In this document: positions 1 through 7,812 of the stretch, piece after piece
Numbering within the stretch: the stretch's first letter is position 1
How the letters are laid out: every line of letters starts with the position of its first letter
Source of the DNA: Actinomycetales bacterium
GTDB taxonomy: Bacteria > Actinomycetota > Actinomycetes > Actinomycetales > Actinomycetaceae
NCBI GenBank assembly: GCA_015655375.1
Contig: JAATFD010000035.1
Location: forward strand, 1-40,056
Reading direction: 5' to 3'
DNA length: 40,056 bases
Made by a program: the position numbers and the translations under genes
Notes under the pieces: generated by a model
What the model was told of the DNA's origin: nothing
What the model saw: only the letters and a program-made list of their open reading frames with translations
Database searches by the model: none

Positions 1-478
1 ACCACCAGTTATAACCAGCAATCCATTGAGCACACGTGGGTTTCATCGATGCAGCCAGCCAACAACCCACGATTCAGTGAGCACGCGTGAAAGTGATGGA
101 TGGAGTGAGCGCCAAGCGAGCGACACGCACGACCTCGAGGATGACCCCGGCCGAGATCGAGGTTGTGGAGCAGGAGGCGCCACTCCCGGTGCTCAGGAAC
201 TTCAACCTCGACCGTGTCTGGCACCGACGAGCGGACACTCCTCTCGATCAACCGGGCGAACAGCGGAAGAGTCGAGAGTCTTGTCAGTGTCCGCGACAGA
301 ACTCTCGACGTATCCGCCGACTGGCCAATAGATCGATAGATCTGCGCACCCTCGCCGCCGCAAGCCCCGAAACGCCTGCTGGACCAGTCGACCTCGACAC
401 GCAACATAGCCCCCTTCCCGTCGAGGACGCGTCTCGAGGCCCAGAGGGGCACCTCGATCTTCAGAAGGGGCGCTGAGG
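1..478. other. Gene-free left edge with repeat copies
   Basis: No convincing gene was found here. Both strands contain open frames, but the translations are arginine-rich, have no recognisable domain, and lack a ribosome binding site at their starts. On the minus strand the frame continues past the end of the efflux pseudogene, and part of it could be an old, unrecognisable coding remnant. The only clear structure is two copies of a short CAGTGAGCAC-type repeat near the left end, listed separately. Confidence 0.5.
24..92. repeat. Two copies of a dispersed short repeat
   Basis: Two related words occur here: 24-48, beginning CATTGAGCACACGTGGGTTT, and 75-92, beginning CAGTGAGCACGCGTGAAA. They match words at 35422-35446 (CAGTGAGTACTCGTGGGTTT) and 35454-35470 (CAGTGAGCAACTCGTGA). 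An approximate consensus is CAGTGAGCACNCGTGGG. A small inverted pair (ACGTGGGTT at 35-43 and AACCCACGA around 64-72) lies between the two copies. Both sites are in gene-free DNA more than 35 kb apart, which suggests an intergenic repeat family of this genome. Confidence 0.45.
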
Positions 479-1586
479 TCAATGGAGGGCGTGCTTCGCC
501 GCTGACACCGCCAGATGGCTGAGCCACGCCAGTCTCATCCCGATGATCATGATGATGATCATCGGGACAGCGAAGGTTCCGCCCCCGTGCGAGGAGAGCG
601 GTGCCGAGACCGCCATCGCGCTCGCCTGGACCAGGCTCTGAGCGGCCGACGCGGTCCCGGCATTCTCGCGGGCGACTCCGACGGCCAATGACGAGGAGTT
701 GCCGAAGACGAAGGACTGTCCCACGAGCAGGGCGACGAATCCGATGCACACGGGAATCAGCGGAGTGCCCCACGCGAAGACCGCGAGCGTCAGGATCACG
801 ACGCCGACCGAGGCAATCATCAACCCCATCCGCACCAGTCGCAGGGGCTCGACCCGTCCGACCAATCGCGCGTTGAGCGCTGTCAGCAGCACCTGGACCA
901 GGACGTTTCCCGCAAAGAAACAGGGAGAACTGCAGGGGTGACAACCCCTCCTGGTCCTGGAGGACGTAGGAGGAATTCGAGATGTGGGCGAACATGCAGA
1001 ACTCGGAGAACGCGCTGGTCAGCATGTATACGTGGAGCATCTGCTGGTGCAGCACATAGGACATTCTCCGTGCGACGGTGTGCAGGCTACCGCCGTGGCG
1101 GACCTCGAGCGGGAGGGGTTCCGGGATCGCGATCCATGCGATGCCGGTCATCAGCACGACGAATCCTGTCAGGAACCAGAAGACCACTCGCCAGGTCGAG
1201 TGCGTGACGGTGATCTCTCCGAGGACCGGCGCGATCATCGGGGCGAGCGCGCGAACGATCCCACCGAGCGTCATGACCAGGCCTCCGACGAGGACGGGCA
1301 AGCGGCGTCCTTGCTGGTCGGAGACCGAGCCACCGATGATCTGTCCCGTGCCCATTCCGATGAAGAAGGCCGTCAGTGTCAGGCCCACCAGGTTCAAGGC
1401 CGTCGCGAGGTCGGCAATGAGATGGAGAGTTAGGCCACCGACGTCAATGCCGTCAAGTGGAAAGGGAAGTGGTGCCGACGCCGTTCCAAAGTTTGTGCAG
1501 GTCAGACCGATGCCATGCGAAACGTTCTCTCGTATCGTGAGACGAACGTCGGAATAAAGCCGTTCAGGGCCCGACAATGGCGTCAT
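479..1586 (-). pseudogene. Decayed Bcr/CflA-type MFS multidrug efflux transporter
   Basis: This is a drug:H+ antiporter of the 12-helix major facilitator superfamily, no longer intact. From the ATG at 1586 the frame reads family sequence (LTLTAFFIGMGTGQ, then a loop ending QQGRR) and reaches LSPLQFSLF near 920. There it breaks: one extra A in the run at 919-921 shifts the frame. Removing it restores FFAGNVLVQVLLTALNARLV, which continues to the stop at 479. A second lesion lies near 1235-1260, where GGLVMTLGGIV joins directly to LAPMIAPVLG. About 45-50 residues normally found between these motifs (roughly helices 3 and 4) are missing. The usual DMYLP motif of helix 1 is also unrecognisable. 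The frameshift alone could be a sequencing error, but the internal deletion could not. Substrate is unknown. Confidence 0.8.
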
Positions 1587-1880
1587 GTTCACACACCGCT
1601 TCTGCCTCTCGGCTTCAGACGTGGCGCCGTTCTCGGCCGTCCGTCGAATGCCCAGCGGTGGTGCGTGTGAGGGAGGCTGTCGCCTCCGCTGACGTCGCAC
1701 GCGATCGGGCTGAGCTGCCCCCTGGATGCCCTCTGAGGGCTCCGGAGATCGCCAACGCACCGCCTAGCCAAATCCTTGCGACGTCTCTGCGTGTCACCGG
1801 GAGTCGATCCCGAGGCCATCCGCCCTTCAGCGGGGTCCGCGCGTAACCGTCCCATCGACCTCATCCACAAGGAGAGAGCC

Positions 1881-2852
1881 ATGTCCCGAACACATCTGCC
1901 CTTTATCGCCGCCGCTGCGGCCGCCGCATTCGCGCTGGCCGGTTGCTCCGGAGGCGGCTCGAGTTCTGCAGATTCATCGTCGAGCCCCGGATCTTCGGAT
2001 TCTGCCGCTTCTGCTGACGCCTCGGGCTTCACCGCTCCCGGTGACACGGACAAGGGCGGCAAGGACAACCCGGTCACCATCGGCGTCGTCGGTGCGAGCG
2101 GTCCGCAATGGCAGACCTTTGAGAAGCTGGCCAACGAGAGTGGGATCTACATCGACCTGAAGGACTTCACCGACTACCAGCAACCGAACCCGGCAACGAC
2201 CTCGGGAGACCTGGACCTCAACCAGTTCCAGCACATCCTGTTCCTTGCCCAGTACCTCAATGAGTCCGGTGCGGATCTGACCCCGATCGGCGCGACAGCG
2301 ATTTATCCGCTGGGCGTCTACTCGAAGCAGTACACCTCCACTGACGAGATCCCCCAGGGCACACAGGTCACCATTCCCAATGACGGCACCAACCAGGCGC
2401 GCGCGCTCGGTGTGCTCCAGTCGGCCGGTCTGATCAAGTTGAAGGATGGCACCGGTGCTCTGACGGCGACTCCCGAGGACGTCGACACGGCGAACTCGAA
2501 GGTCACTGTTGCACCGGTCGCGGCTGACCAGACCGCTCGATCCTTGGACGACCAGAGCGTCGCCGCGGCAGTCGTGAACAACGACTACGTGACGGAGGCC
2601 GGTCTCGAGGCGTCTTCGGCGATTGCCCAGGATGACCCCACGGCCGACTCCTCTCACCCCTTCATCAACGTCTGGGTGTCGAAGACTGCGGACAAGGACA
2701 ATCCGGTCTATCTCAAGCTCGTCGAGATCTCACAGAGCGCAGATGTCGAGAAGGATCTCCAGGCGAACTCAGGTGGCACGGCGGTTCTCGTCCATGACAC
2801 CCCGGCGCAACTTCAGCAGTATCTCACGGACGCGGAGTCTGAACTGAAGTGA
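1881..2852 (+). CDS. MetQ/NlpA-family substrate-binding lipoprotein
   Basis: This 323-residue protein is the extracellular binding component of a methionine-type ABC importer. The ATG at 1881 follows an AAGGAGAG ribosome binding site. A signal peptide with an alanine-rich core ends in a lipobox LAGC, placing the lipidated cysteine at residue 22. A Ser/Gly/Asp-rich linker (about 24-60) precedes the NlpA domain, which starts near VTIGVVG and carries family features such as FQHILFLAQYLNESG and a YPLGVYS segment. metN and metI follow on the same strand. The ligand is probably methionine or a related amino acid or short peptide, inferred from family membership only. No SAM riboswitch or T-box was recognised in the 294 bases upstream, so regulation is not evident from the sequence. 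Confidence 0.88.
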   Translation: MSRTHLPFIAAAAAAAFALAGCSGGGSSSADSSSSPGSSDSAASADASGFTAPGDTDKGGKDNPVTIGVVGASGPQWQTFEKLANESGIYIDLKDFTDYQQPNPATTSGDLDLNQFQHILFLAQYLNESGADLTPIGATAIYPLGVYSKQYTSTDEIPQGTQVTIPNDGTNQARALGVLQSAGLIKLKDGTGALTATPEDVDTANSKVTVAPVAADQTARSLDDQSVAAAVVNNDYVTEAGLEASSAIAQDDPTADSSHPFINVWVSKTADKDNPVYLKLVEISQSADVEKDLQANSGGTAVLVHDTPAQLQQYLTDAESELK

Positions 2853-2946
2853 AGTAGGCTCGATGCGCCAACGTGGGCGGCCGTGGACCCTGACGGGTCT
2901 GTCGGCCGCCCCGTGGTCAATCCGACGAGGATGAGAAGGGTGGGCG

Positions 2947-4131
2947 ATGGTCACGACGCCACCGCAGGGCGGTCCCGGAGAGCCGATCATTCGCTTCGAC
3001 GACGTCACGAAGACGTTCAATGGAGGCGAGACCCATGCGGTCGATCATGTGTCCCTGGAGATTGGGCACGGCGAGATCTTCGGTGTCATCGGTTATTCAG
3101 GCGCCGGAAAGAGCACTCTGGTCCGGCTGATCAACGCTCTGGAACGGCTCGATTCGGGAACCATCGAGGTCGATGGCCGCGTGGTCAGTGCCGCGGGGGA
3201 ACGCGAACTGCGACAGATTCGCACCGACATCGGCATGATCTTCCAGCAGTTCAATCTGTTCTCAGCGCGCAATGTCGCATCGAATATCGGCTATCCGCTT
3301 CGCCTGGCGGGATGGTCGAAACAGAAGCGCCGTGAGAGGGTCACCGAGTTGCTCGACTTCGTCGGCATCAGGGACAAGGCGACGCAGTATCCATCACAGC
3401 TTTCGGGGGGCCAGAAGCAGCGTGTCGGCATCGCTCGGGCGCTGGCGACCTCGCCAAGCATTCTCCTGGCGGACGAGGCGACGAGCGCCCTTGACCCGGA
3501 AACGACGCACGACGTCCTCGATCTGTTGCTGCGGGTCAACCGCGAGCTTGGCGTGACGATCGTCATCATCACCCACGAGATGTCCGTCGTGCAGTATGCC
3601 TGCGACAGGGTCGCGGTCATGGAGCATGGGAGGCTCGTCGAGAGCGGCGACGTCTACCAGGTCTTCGCGGAACCCCGCCATTACGCCACACGGCGTTTCA
3701 TCCAGACGGCCTTGCATGACCGCCTGGACCCGGAGGCGATTGATCGGCTGCGAGCCGGCCACCCGGGGCGGATGGTCATCGCATCGCTGCGCGAGGGTTC
3801 GCAGGGGAGTCTGGACCTCACTGCCGCAGGGGAGGGATTGGGGGTCTCGATCGAGGTGCTCTACGGCGGGATCACCGAGGTCGGCCACCGCCCCTTCGGG
3901 AGCCTGACTTTGGGGATCGACGGTCCGCACGACGCTGTCGGCCAAACGATCGGCAGGCTCGAGACCCAGGCGAGCGTCATCGACCTCGGGACGGCTGCGG
4001 CGCCCTTGGCGGATCCTCGCTGGGAGTCGCGTGAGCCGGCAGCCGGCACGCTAGGACCGGCCGACGACGAGGAAGACGTCGAACTGGATCGAACCATTGC
4101 CCGTGACGAGACGACGGGAGATGAACGATGA
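2947..4131 (+). CDS. MetN methionine-type ABC transporter ATP-binding protein
   Basis: This 394-residue cytoplasmic ATPase powers the MetNIQ importer. Residues about 14-255 form the ABC domain: Walker A GYSGAGKS (49-56), signature LSGGQKQR (around 150), Walker B ILLADEAT (around 170) and the switch histidine in IITHEM. The C-terminal part (about 275-355, VSIEVLYGGITEVGHRPFGS) fits the NIL/ACT-like domain that in MetN proteins binds methionine and feedback-inhibits transport. A further acidic tail of about 40 residues follows, so the protein is longer than the usual 340-350 residues. It lies 94 bases after metQ and its stop overlaps the metI start (ATGA), so translation of the two is probably coupled. 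Confidence 0.93.
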   Translation: MVTTPPQGGPGEPIIRFDDVTKTFNGGETHAVDHVSLEIGHGEIFGVIGYSGAGKSTLVRLINALERLDSGTIEVDGRVVSAAGERELRQIRTDIGMIFQQFNLFSARNVASNIGYPLRLAGWSKQKRRERVTELLDFVGIRDKATQYPSQLSGGQKQRVGIARALATSPSILLADEATSALDPETTHDVLDLLLRVNRELGVTIVIITHEMSVVQYACDRVAVMEHGRLVESGDVYQVFAEPRHYATRRFIQTALHDRLDPEAIDRLRAGHPGRMVIASLREGSQGSLDLTAAGEGLGVSIEVLYGGITEVGHRPFGSLTLGIDGPHDAVGQTIGRLETQASVIDLGTAAAPLADPRWESREPAAGTLGPADDEEDVELDRTIARDETTGDER

Positions 4132-4859
4132 GCCTGACGACGGTGACGAGCGCCGCTTGGGCGAACACGGCGTGGGGGATTCTGCCGACCAAGAACGAGT
4201 GGGACTGGGGCCGGCAGTGGCCGGAGTTCTTGTCCTCGATCGTCCAGACCCTGCAGATGGTCTGTATCACGATGATCGTCGGAGGGATTCTGGGATTGTT
4301 CCTCGGGCTGGCACTGTATGGAACGCGCAGAGGCGGCTTGTTCCAGAACGGGATCGTCTATGGGATCCTCAGCTTCATCATCAACTTCATTCGTCCGATT
4401 CCGTTCATCATCTTCTTGGCGGCAGTGCGTCCGCTGAATCTGCTGATCGCCGGGACCAGCATCGGAGTCCAGGCAGCCCTGTTCCCCATGATCGTCATGT
4501 GCACGATGGCGACCTCGCGGATTGTCGAACAGAATCTGGTGGCGACTGACCCCGGGATCATCGAGGCCGCTCGGGCCATGGGTGCTTCTCGAACCCATGC
4601 ACTCCTGCGTGTCGCGGTGCCGGAATCGTTGGGACCACTGGTCCTGGGCTATGCCTTCCTGTTCATCGGTGTTCTCGACATGTCGGCCATCGCCGGTGGC
4701 GTGATCAGCGCCGGAGGCTTGGGTGCATTCGCCTTGCAATGGGGCTACCAGCGTTACAACGACCTCGTCACGTGGGTCGCGGTGGGCGCCATGATCATCA
4801 TGGTCCAGATCATCCAGCAGCTCGGCAACTACACTGCCCGCAAGCTGATCCGTCGCTGA
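4128..4859 (+). CDS. MetI methionine-type ABC transporter permease
   Basis: This 243-residue integral membrane protein is the permease of the MetNIQ importer. About five hydrophobic segments are visible (about 38-65, 75-100, 105-125, 165-190, 215-235). The ABC permease EAA loop reads EAARAMGASRTHALLRVAVP (about 145-164) and docks onto MetN. Family sequence such as GVLDMSAIAGGVISAGGLGA is also present. It has an N-terminal extension of about 30 residues relative to the usual length near 217. It starts in an ATGA overlap with metN and is the last gene of the operon. A loose inverted repeat (CCTCGCC at about 4867 and GGCGAGG at about 4898) lies just downstream and might help terminate, but it has a long loop. 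Confidence 0.92.
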   Translation: MSLTTVTSAAWANTAWGILPTKNEWDWGRQWPEFLSSIVQTLQMVCITMIVGGILGLFLGLALYGTRRGGLFQNGIVYGILSFIINFIRPIPFIIFLAAVRPLNLLIAGTSIGVQAALFPMIVMCTMATSRIVEQNLVATDPGIIEAARAMGASRTHALLRVAVPESLGPLVLGYAFLFIGVLDMSAIAGGVISAGGLGAFALQWGYQRYNDLVTWVAVGAMIIMVQIIQQLGNYTARKLIRR

Positions 4860-5009
4860 GACAACACCTCGCCGCTCATCCGTCTCGAGCCTGACCGGGC
4901 GAGGAACGTCTGGTCCGTATCGGTGGACAACCAGGTCACTCGGGTATGCGCGCAACCTGGGCGCCCTGCGCCCTCCCTCCCTTACCGCGCGCGTTCACCA
5001 AGGGGCCTC

Positions 5010-5015
5010 TAGGCT
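5010..5015 (+). promoter_or_regulatory. Candidate -10 element of the Asp23 locus
   Basis: TAGGCT fits the actinobacterial TANNNT -10 pattern and lies 81 bases before the first Asp23 start. No good -35 hexamer is visible at 16-18 bases. A GGGTAT word at 4942-4947 resembles the -10 of SigB/SigF-type promoters but lacks a correctly spaced GTTT-like partner. The assignment is weak. Confidence 0.25.
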
Positions 5016-5096
5016 GGGTGATGGCCGACACACCTACGTCGCCGGCTCCGGTCGCGGGTGACCGCGATGCAGACATGGAACTTGAGAGGTGCAGAC

Positions 5097-5594
5097 ATGG
5101 CCCAGAACACCGAGCAGACACGCAAGCAAGACAGCCAGGAGCCACCGAAGGATCCGCAAGACTCCGCGAGCCAGGAGAAACACGGTCCCCTCCGCACGGA
5201 TCGGGGGACGACGACGATCGACGACCAGGTCGTCCAGAAGATCGCGGCGGCCACTCTCGAACAGGTCAAAGGGGTCCATGCCATCGGGACGGCTGCCCGG
5301 CGTGCGCTGAACTCACTGGCGGAACGGATTCCTGGGGCGTCGACGAACGTCTCAGGTGGAATCGGCGTGGAGAAGGGCGAGGAGCAGGCCGTCCTCGACC
5401 TCGTCATCGTCGTCGAATACGGGCACTCGATCGTCGACGTCAGCCGCGACGTCCGTGAGAGCGTCATCGCCGAGGTTGAGCATGCGACGGGTCTAGAGGT
5501 GCTCGAGGTCAACATCGAGGTCTCGGACGTCCATCTGCCCAGCGAGGACGATCCGGATCCGGATTCCGACGACGCCCGCGACGACCTCCGCTGA
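5097..5594 (+). CDS. Asp23/Gls24 family envelope stress protein (copy 1)
   Basis: This 165-residue protein belongs to the Asp23/Gls24 (alkaline shock) family, in which membrane-associated cytoplasmic proteins respond to cell-envelope stress. A hydrophilic, charged N-terminus (about 1-45) precedes the Asp23 domain (about 48-145): TTIDDQVVQKIAAATLEQVK, then GVHAIG, then a VLDLVIVVEYGHSIVDVSR strand region. An acidic Asp/Glu-rich tail follows. The ATG at 5097 was chosen over one 39 bases upstream because GAGAGG lies 8 bases before it. It is the first of five same-strand genes that include a second Asp23 and an AmaP-like membrane protein, so membrane recruitment by its neighbours is likely. Its exact biochemical activity is unknown in any organism as far as I can state. 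Confidence 0.88.
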   Translation: MAQNTEQTRKQDSQEPPKDPQDSASQEKHGPLRTDRGTTTIDDQVVQKIAAATLEQVKGVHAIGTAARRALNSLAERIPGASTNVSGGIGVEKGEEQAVLDLVIVVEYGHSIVDVSRDVRESVIAEVEHATGLEVLEVNIEVSDVHLPSEDDPDPDSDDARDDLR

Positions 5595-5620
5595 CCGGCG
5601 GCGGAAGGAATGGAGCAACT

Positions 5621-5773
5621 ATGAACGCCATCAAGTGGGGCCTGCTCGCGGGTCTTGTCATCGGGCTCGTGATCGCCTTCGGGTCGTTCACCCAGCTGAT
5701 CGTTGTCGCGTTCTTCACCCTGGTCGGGGCGGGCGTCGGATGGCTCGTCGGAGATCGGGTCGATCTCGGTTAG
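5621..5773 (+). CDS. DUF2273-like 50-residue membrane protein
   Basis: This small gene encodes 50 residues, beginning MNAIKWGLLAGLVIGLV and ending VGDRVDLG. Two hydrophobic stretches (about 6-20 and 26-44) separated by GSFTQ make a hairpin-like membrane protein. The size, the glycine pattern and the closing G-W-L-V-G-D-R segment resemble DUF2273 proteins, which are encoded beside Asp23 genes in other Gram-positive bacteria. A GGAAGGAATGGAG ribosome binding region ends 5 bases before the ATG. It sits 26 bases after the first Asp23 gene and 29 before the second. The role is inferred from location: a small membrane partner of the Asp23 proteins. Confidence 0.75.
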   Translation: MNAIKWGLLAGLVIGLVIAFGSFTQLIVVAFFTLVGAGVGWLVGDRVDLG

Positions 5774-5802
5774 CTCCTCAATCGTCGTCGGAGGTGATCG
5801 GT

Positions 5803-6171
5803 GTGGACACCACGGATCCACGCGGGCGCACCAGCGTTCCGAACGCGGTCTTCACGAAGCTGGCCGAACAAGCAGCCCGAGAAGTTCGTGGAGTCCGCGA
5901 CCCCGCGGCCGGAATCGTCACCGGAATCGGGCGCACGTTCGGTCGGGCCTCGGGGCCGAAGGCCCAAGTGGACGTACTCGGTCGGACGATGGTCGTCCGC
6001 CTCGACATCGGACTGCACTATCCGGTCAACGTGAGTGAAGCATGCGCGCGGGTTCGCCATCACGTTGACGAGCGTCTGCGTGAATTGGCAGGAGCTCGAA
6101 CGACTCAGATCGACATCGAGGTCAGTGCGCTTCACGTCGGATCGGACTCCGAGGGGAGGGCTCTGCGATGA
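5803..6171 (+). CDS. Asp23/Gls24 family protein (copy 2)
   Basis: This 122-residue protein is a second, shorter Asp23/Gls24 family member. The GTG at 5803 follows GGAGGTGAT at 5790; an in-frame GTG at 5794 overlaps that site and is less likely. Asp23 features are the LAEQAAREVRGVRDP helix, a central VDVLGRTMVVRLDIGLHYPV strand region, and a C-terminal helix followed by IDIEVSALHV. Unlike copy 1 it has no long charged N-terminal region or acidic tail. Its stop overlaps the next start (ATGA). In the same-strand operon it would be co-expressed with copy 1, and the two may form mixed assemblies; that is inference. Confidence 0.85.
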   Translation: MDTTDPRGRTSVPNAVFTKLAEQAAREVRGVRDPAAGIVTGIGRTFGRASGPKAQVDVLGRTMVVRLDIGLHYPVNVSEACARVRHHVDERLRELAGARTTQIDIEVSALHVGSDSEGRALR

Positions 6172-6725
6172 GGGCTCAACGATTCTGGCATGTCCGGCCC
6201 GCGCGGTCGGTGGCGCTCGGCGTCGTGGCCGTGCTCCTTGGCCTGGCGGGCGCCGGGTGTGTCTGGGCGGGGGCCGCCGCGACGCGCTCCGGGTCATGGC
6301 CGGACCCGCTTCGGGGATGGCTCGACCGAGGCTCAGAGCTGTCCTGGTCCGATCCGATCGTGCTTGGGGCCAGCATTGTGACTGTAATCCTGGGGATCGT
6401 TGTGCTCGCGTGTGCAGTGGTCCCTGGTAGACGGGCGACGGTCGTGATCGAGGGAGATGATCTCGATGCCGGTCGGGAACTCGTGCTGTCGATGCGCGCG
6501 GTCGAGGCTGTGATCTCGGGCTCTGTGGAACGGCTGGACGGCGTCTCCGATGCCCGTGTCCGCTTCACCGGCACGAAGGCGAGAGTTCGGGTCCTCACCC
6601 GGATGCGTGAGACGGACGGGATCCGCGAGGCGGCCGAGCAGAGAGTGCGTTCGGTGCTCGCGGAGATCCCTCTGTCTGCCCAGCCGAAGGTGGACCTCCG
6701 GGTGACGACGACGGGAGAACGCTGA
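6168..6725 (+). CDS. DUF6286-like membrane protein of the Asp23 locus
   Basis: This 185-residue protein has two transmembrane segments (about 13-35 and 62-85), then a C-terminal soluble domain of about 95 residues rich in beta-strand and helix (RAVEAVISGSVERLDGVSDA, then VRVLTRMRE, ending KVDLRVTTTGER). The layout of two N-terminal helices followed by a small domain fits the DUF6286 family found beside Asp23 genes in actinobacteria. It overlaps copy 2 of Asp23 by ATGA and the next gene by one base (TGATG), so the last three genes are tightly coupled. The soluble domain resembles the one in AmaP-type proteins and may contact Asp23. The function is not established. Confidence 0.7.
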   Translation: MRAQRFWHVRPARSVALGVVAVLLGLAGAGCVWAGAAATRSGSWPDPLRGWLDRGSELSWSDPIVLGASIVTVILGIVVLACAVVPGRRATVVIEGDDLDAGRELVLSMRAVEAVISGSVERLDGVSDARVRFTGTKARVRVLTRMRETDGIREAAEQRVRSVLAEIPLSAQPKVDLRVTTTGER

Positions 6726-7315
6726 TGTGGCAGACGCATTCCGCCCGGAACAGAACGATCCTCGGGATCTTCGGGGTGCTTCTCGTGGCGGCGGGTGTTC
6801 TCGGCATCCTCGTGGCGGCGGGACTCCTGCCTGGGATGGTCGACCGCGTTCCGAACCCCGTCGCACCGCTTGCCGACGCCGGAACTCGAGGCATCGCGGG
6901 CGTCCTGGCCATCGGGTTCATCCTGGTCGTCGTTGCAGTGTTCCTGCTCCTGTCTGTCCTCCCGCGTCGGCCTCGCGCGCGCACCATGCGCTACGAGGGC
7001 GAGGACGGTGCGCTCACCTCGCTCGACTCCGAAGTGGTCTCCCGAGCCGCAGCTGAATCAGCACTTCGCCATGACCTCGTGACGGACGCCCAGGTACGTG
7101 TTGGGGGAACCACGCACGCGCCGGTACTCCGTGCGCGCTACACCGTGCGTCAGGACGCGCCGATCCGTGACAGCCTCGGCTTGATTTCGGAGGTGCTCAT
7201 TCCCGAGGTCGAGGGTGTTCTTGGCGGATCCTTCGAAGCCGTTCATGTCCGCGTCGAGGTGTCGACGGCTCGCGCGGGAACGTCGCAGGAGGTCGATCTC
7301 GCGGACTTGGGATGA
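6725..7315 (+). CDS. AmaP-like alkaline shock membrane anchor
   Basis: This 196-residue protein has an N-terminal transmembrane helix (about 11-35), a proline-containing loop, a second helix (about 57-79), then RRPRARTMRYEGEDGALTSL and a domain of about 110 residues. This arrangement matches the AmaP family, whose members tether Asp23 to the membrane in firmicutes. The soluble domain (RAAAESALRHDLVTDAQVRV, then a long second helix and VHVRVEVSTARA) parallels the domain in the preceding gene, suggesting the two are paralogous. It is the last gene of the operon. A small GC-rich hairpin (7322-7347) follows at once. Confidence 0.7.
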   Translation: MWQTHSARNRTILGIFGVLLVAAGVLGILVAAGLLPGMVDRVPNPVAPLADAGTRGIAGVLAIGFILVVVAVFLLLSVLPRRPRARTMRYEGEDGALTSLDSEVVSRAAAESALRHDLVTDAQVRVGGTTHAPVLRARYTVRQDAPIRDSLGLISEVLIPEVEGVLGGSFEAVHVRVEVSTARAGTSQEVDLADLG

Positions 7316-7321
7316 ATTCGT

Positions 7322-7347
7322 CTCGGTGGGACGTACCCGTCTCCGAG
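7322..7347 (+). terminator. Possible terminator hairpin after the Asp23 locus
   Basis: CTCGG (7322-7326) pairs with CCGAG (7343-7347), and GGG pairs with CCC inside. The hairpin is small, has an internal bulge and no T-run. The rest of the gap to the tRNA (7348-7589) shows no gene. Confidence 0.25.
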
Positions 7348-7589
7348 TCGGAGTCATCCAGCTGGTCGGTCGACCCGGCGGCGAGCACCAGTCGAGTCTG
7401 TTCCAATACCCGCGAATGGGCGAACGACCGATGGTGCTTGGGCCGGTGTGCCGTTCGGGGCTCATGACATGAGGACCTGCTACTCATGACGCGTGACGAT
7501 GGAAACCCTGCGTCGGGGCGAGACAATCCCAGCCCTCAACGGCCACACCACCCGGTCGTTGAACGGGGACGATCACCAGCCACTGTCAG

Positions 7590-7661
7590 TGAGCCCAGGG
7601 GGACTCGAACCCCCAACCCGCGGATTAAAAGTCCGCTGCTCTACCATTGAGCTATAGGCCC
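7590..7661 (-). tRNA. tRNA-Lys (anticodon TTT)
   Basis: Read on the minus strand, the 72-base gene starts GGGCCTA and ends TGGGCTCA. The acceptor arms pair over seven positions with two G-T pairs. The D arm contains AGCTCAATGGTAGAGC. The anticodon arm is GCGGA-CTTTTAA-TCCGC, giving anticodon TTT and so lysine. The T arm is GGGGG-TTCGAGT-CCCCC. The CCA end is not encoded. A TACAAT -10 element lies just upstream. The gene stands alone between the Asp23 locus and a divergent hypothetical gene. Confidence 0.96.
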
Positions 7662-7668
7662 GTCGGAC

Positions 7669-7674
7669 ATTGTA
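7669..7674 (-). promoter_or_regulatory. -10 element of tRNA-Lys
   Basis: On the minus strand TACAAT ends 7 bases before the first base of the mature tRNA. This is a near-perfect -10 hexamer in otherwise very GC-rich sequence. No clear TTGACA-like -35 was seen at 16-18 bases. Confidence 0.5.
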
Positions 7675-7812
7675 GCGGCAGCGCGCCCCTGACTCTGTCC
7701 GATCCGGGGATCGGTGCCGTCGCGGATCCGGCGCTGCCGACATCGGCATGATCTGGCGCAGGTGTCTGCCAGTCCGCGTGCGGATTCTGCCCCAAGACAC
7801 GAGGATGGCGTC

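Noticed and set aside
9-1760. One very long open frame covering the left edge and pseudogene
   Set aside because: Only its middle part is family-like. The rest is shifted or read-through sequence, and it lacks a ribosome binding site.
1587-1880. SAM riboswitch or T-box upstream of metQ
   Set aside because: No conserved core or stem pattern was recognised. Only a small GCCCT/AGGGC hairpin was seen.
4942-4947. SigB/SigF-type promoter for the Asp23 locus (GGGTAT)
   Set aside because: No GTTT-like -35 at the required 14-16 base distance.
4993-4999. PHO box before the Asp23 locus (single GTTCACC)
   Set aside because: A single unit without a direct repeat at 11 bases is not a PHO box.
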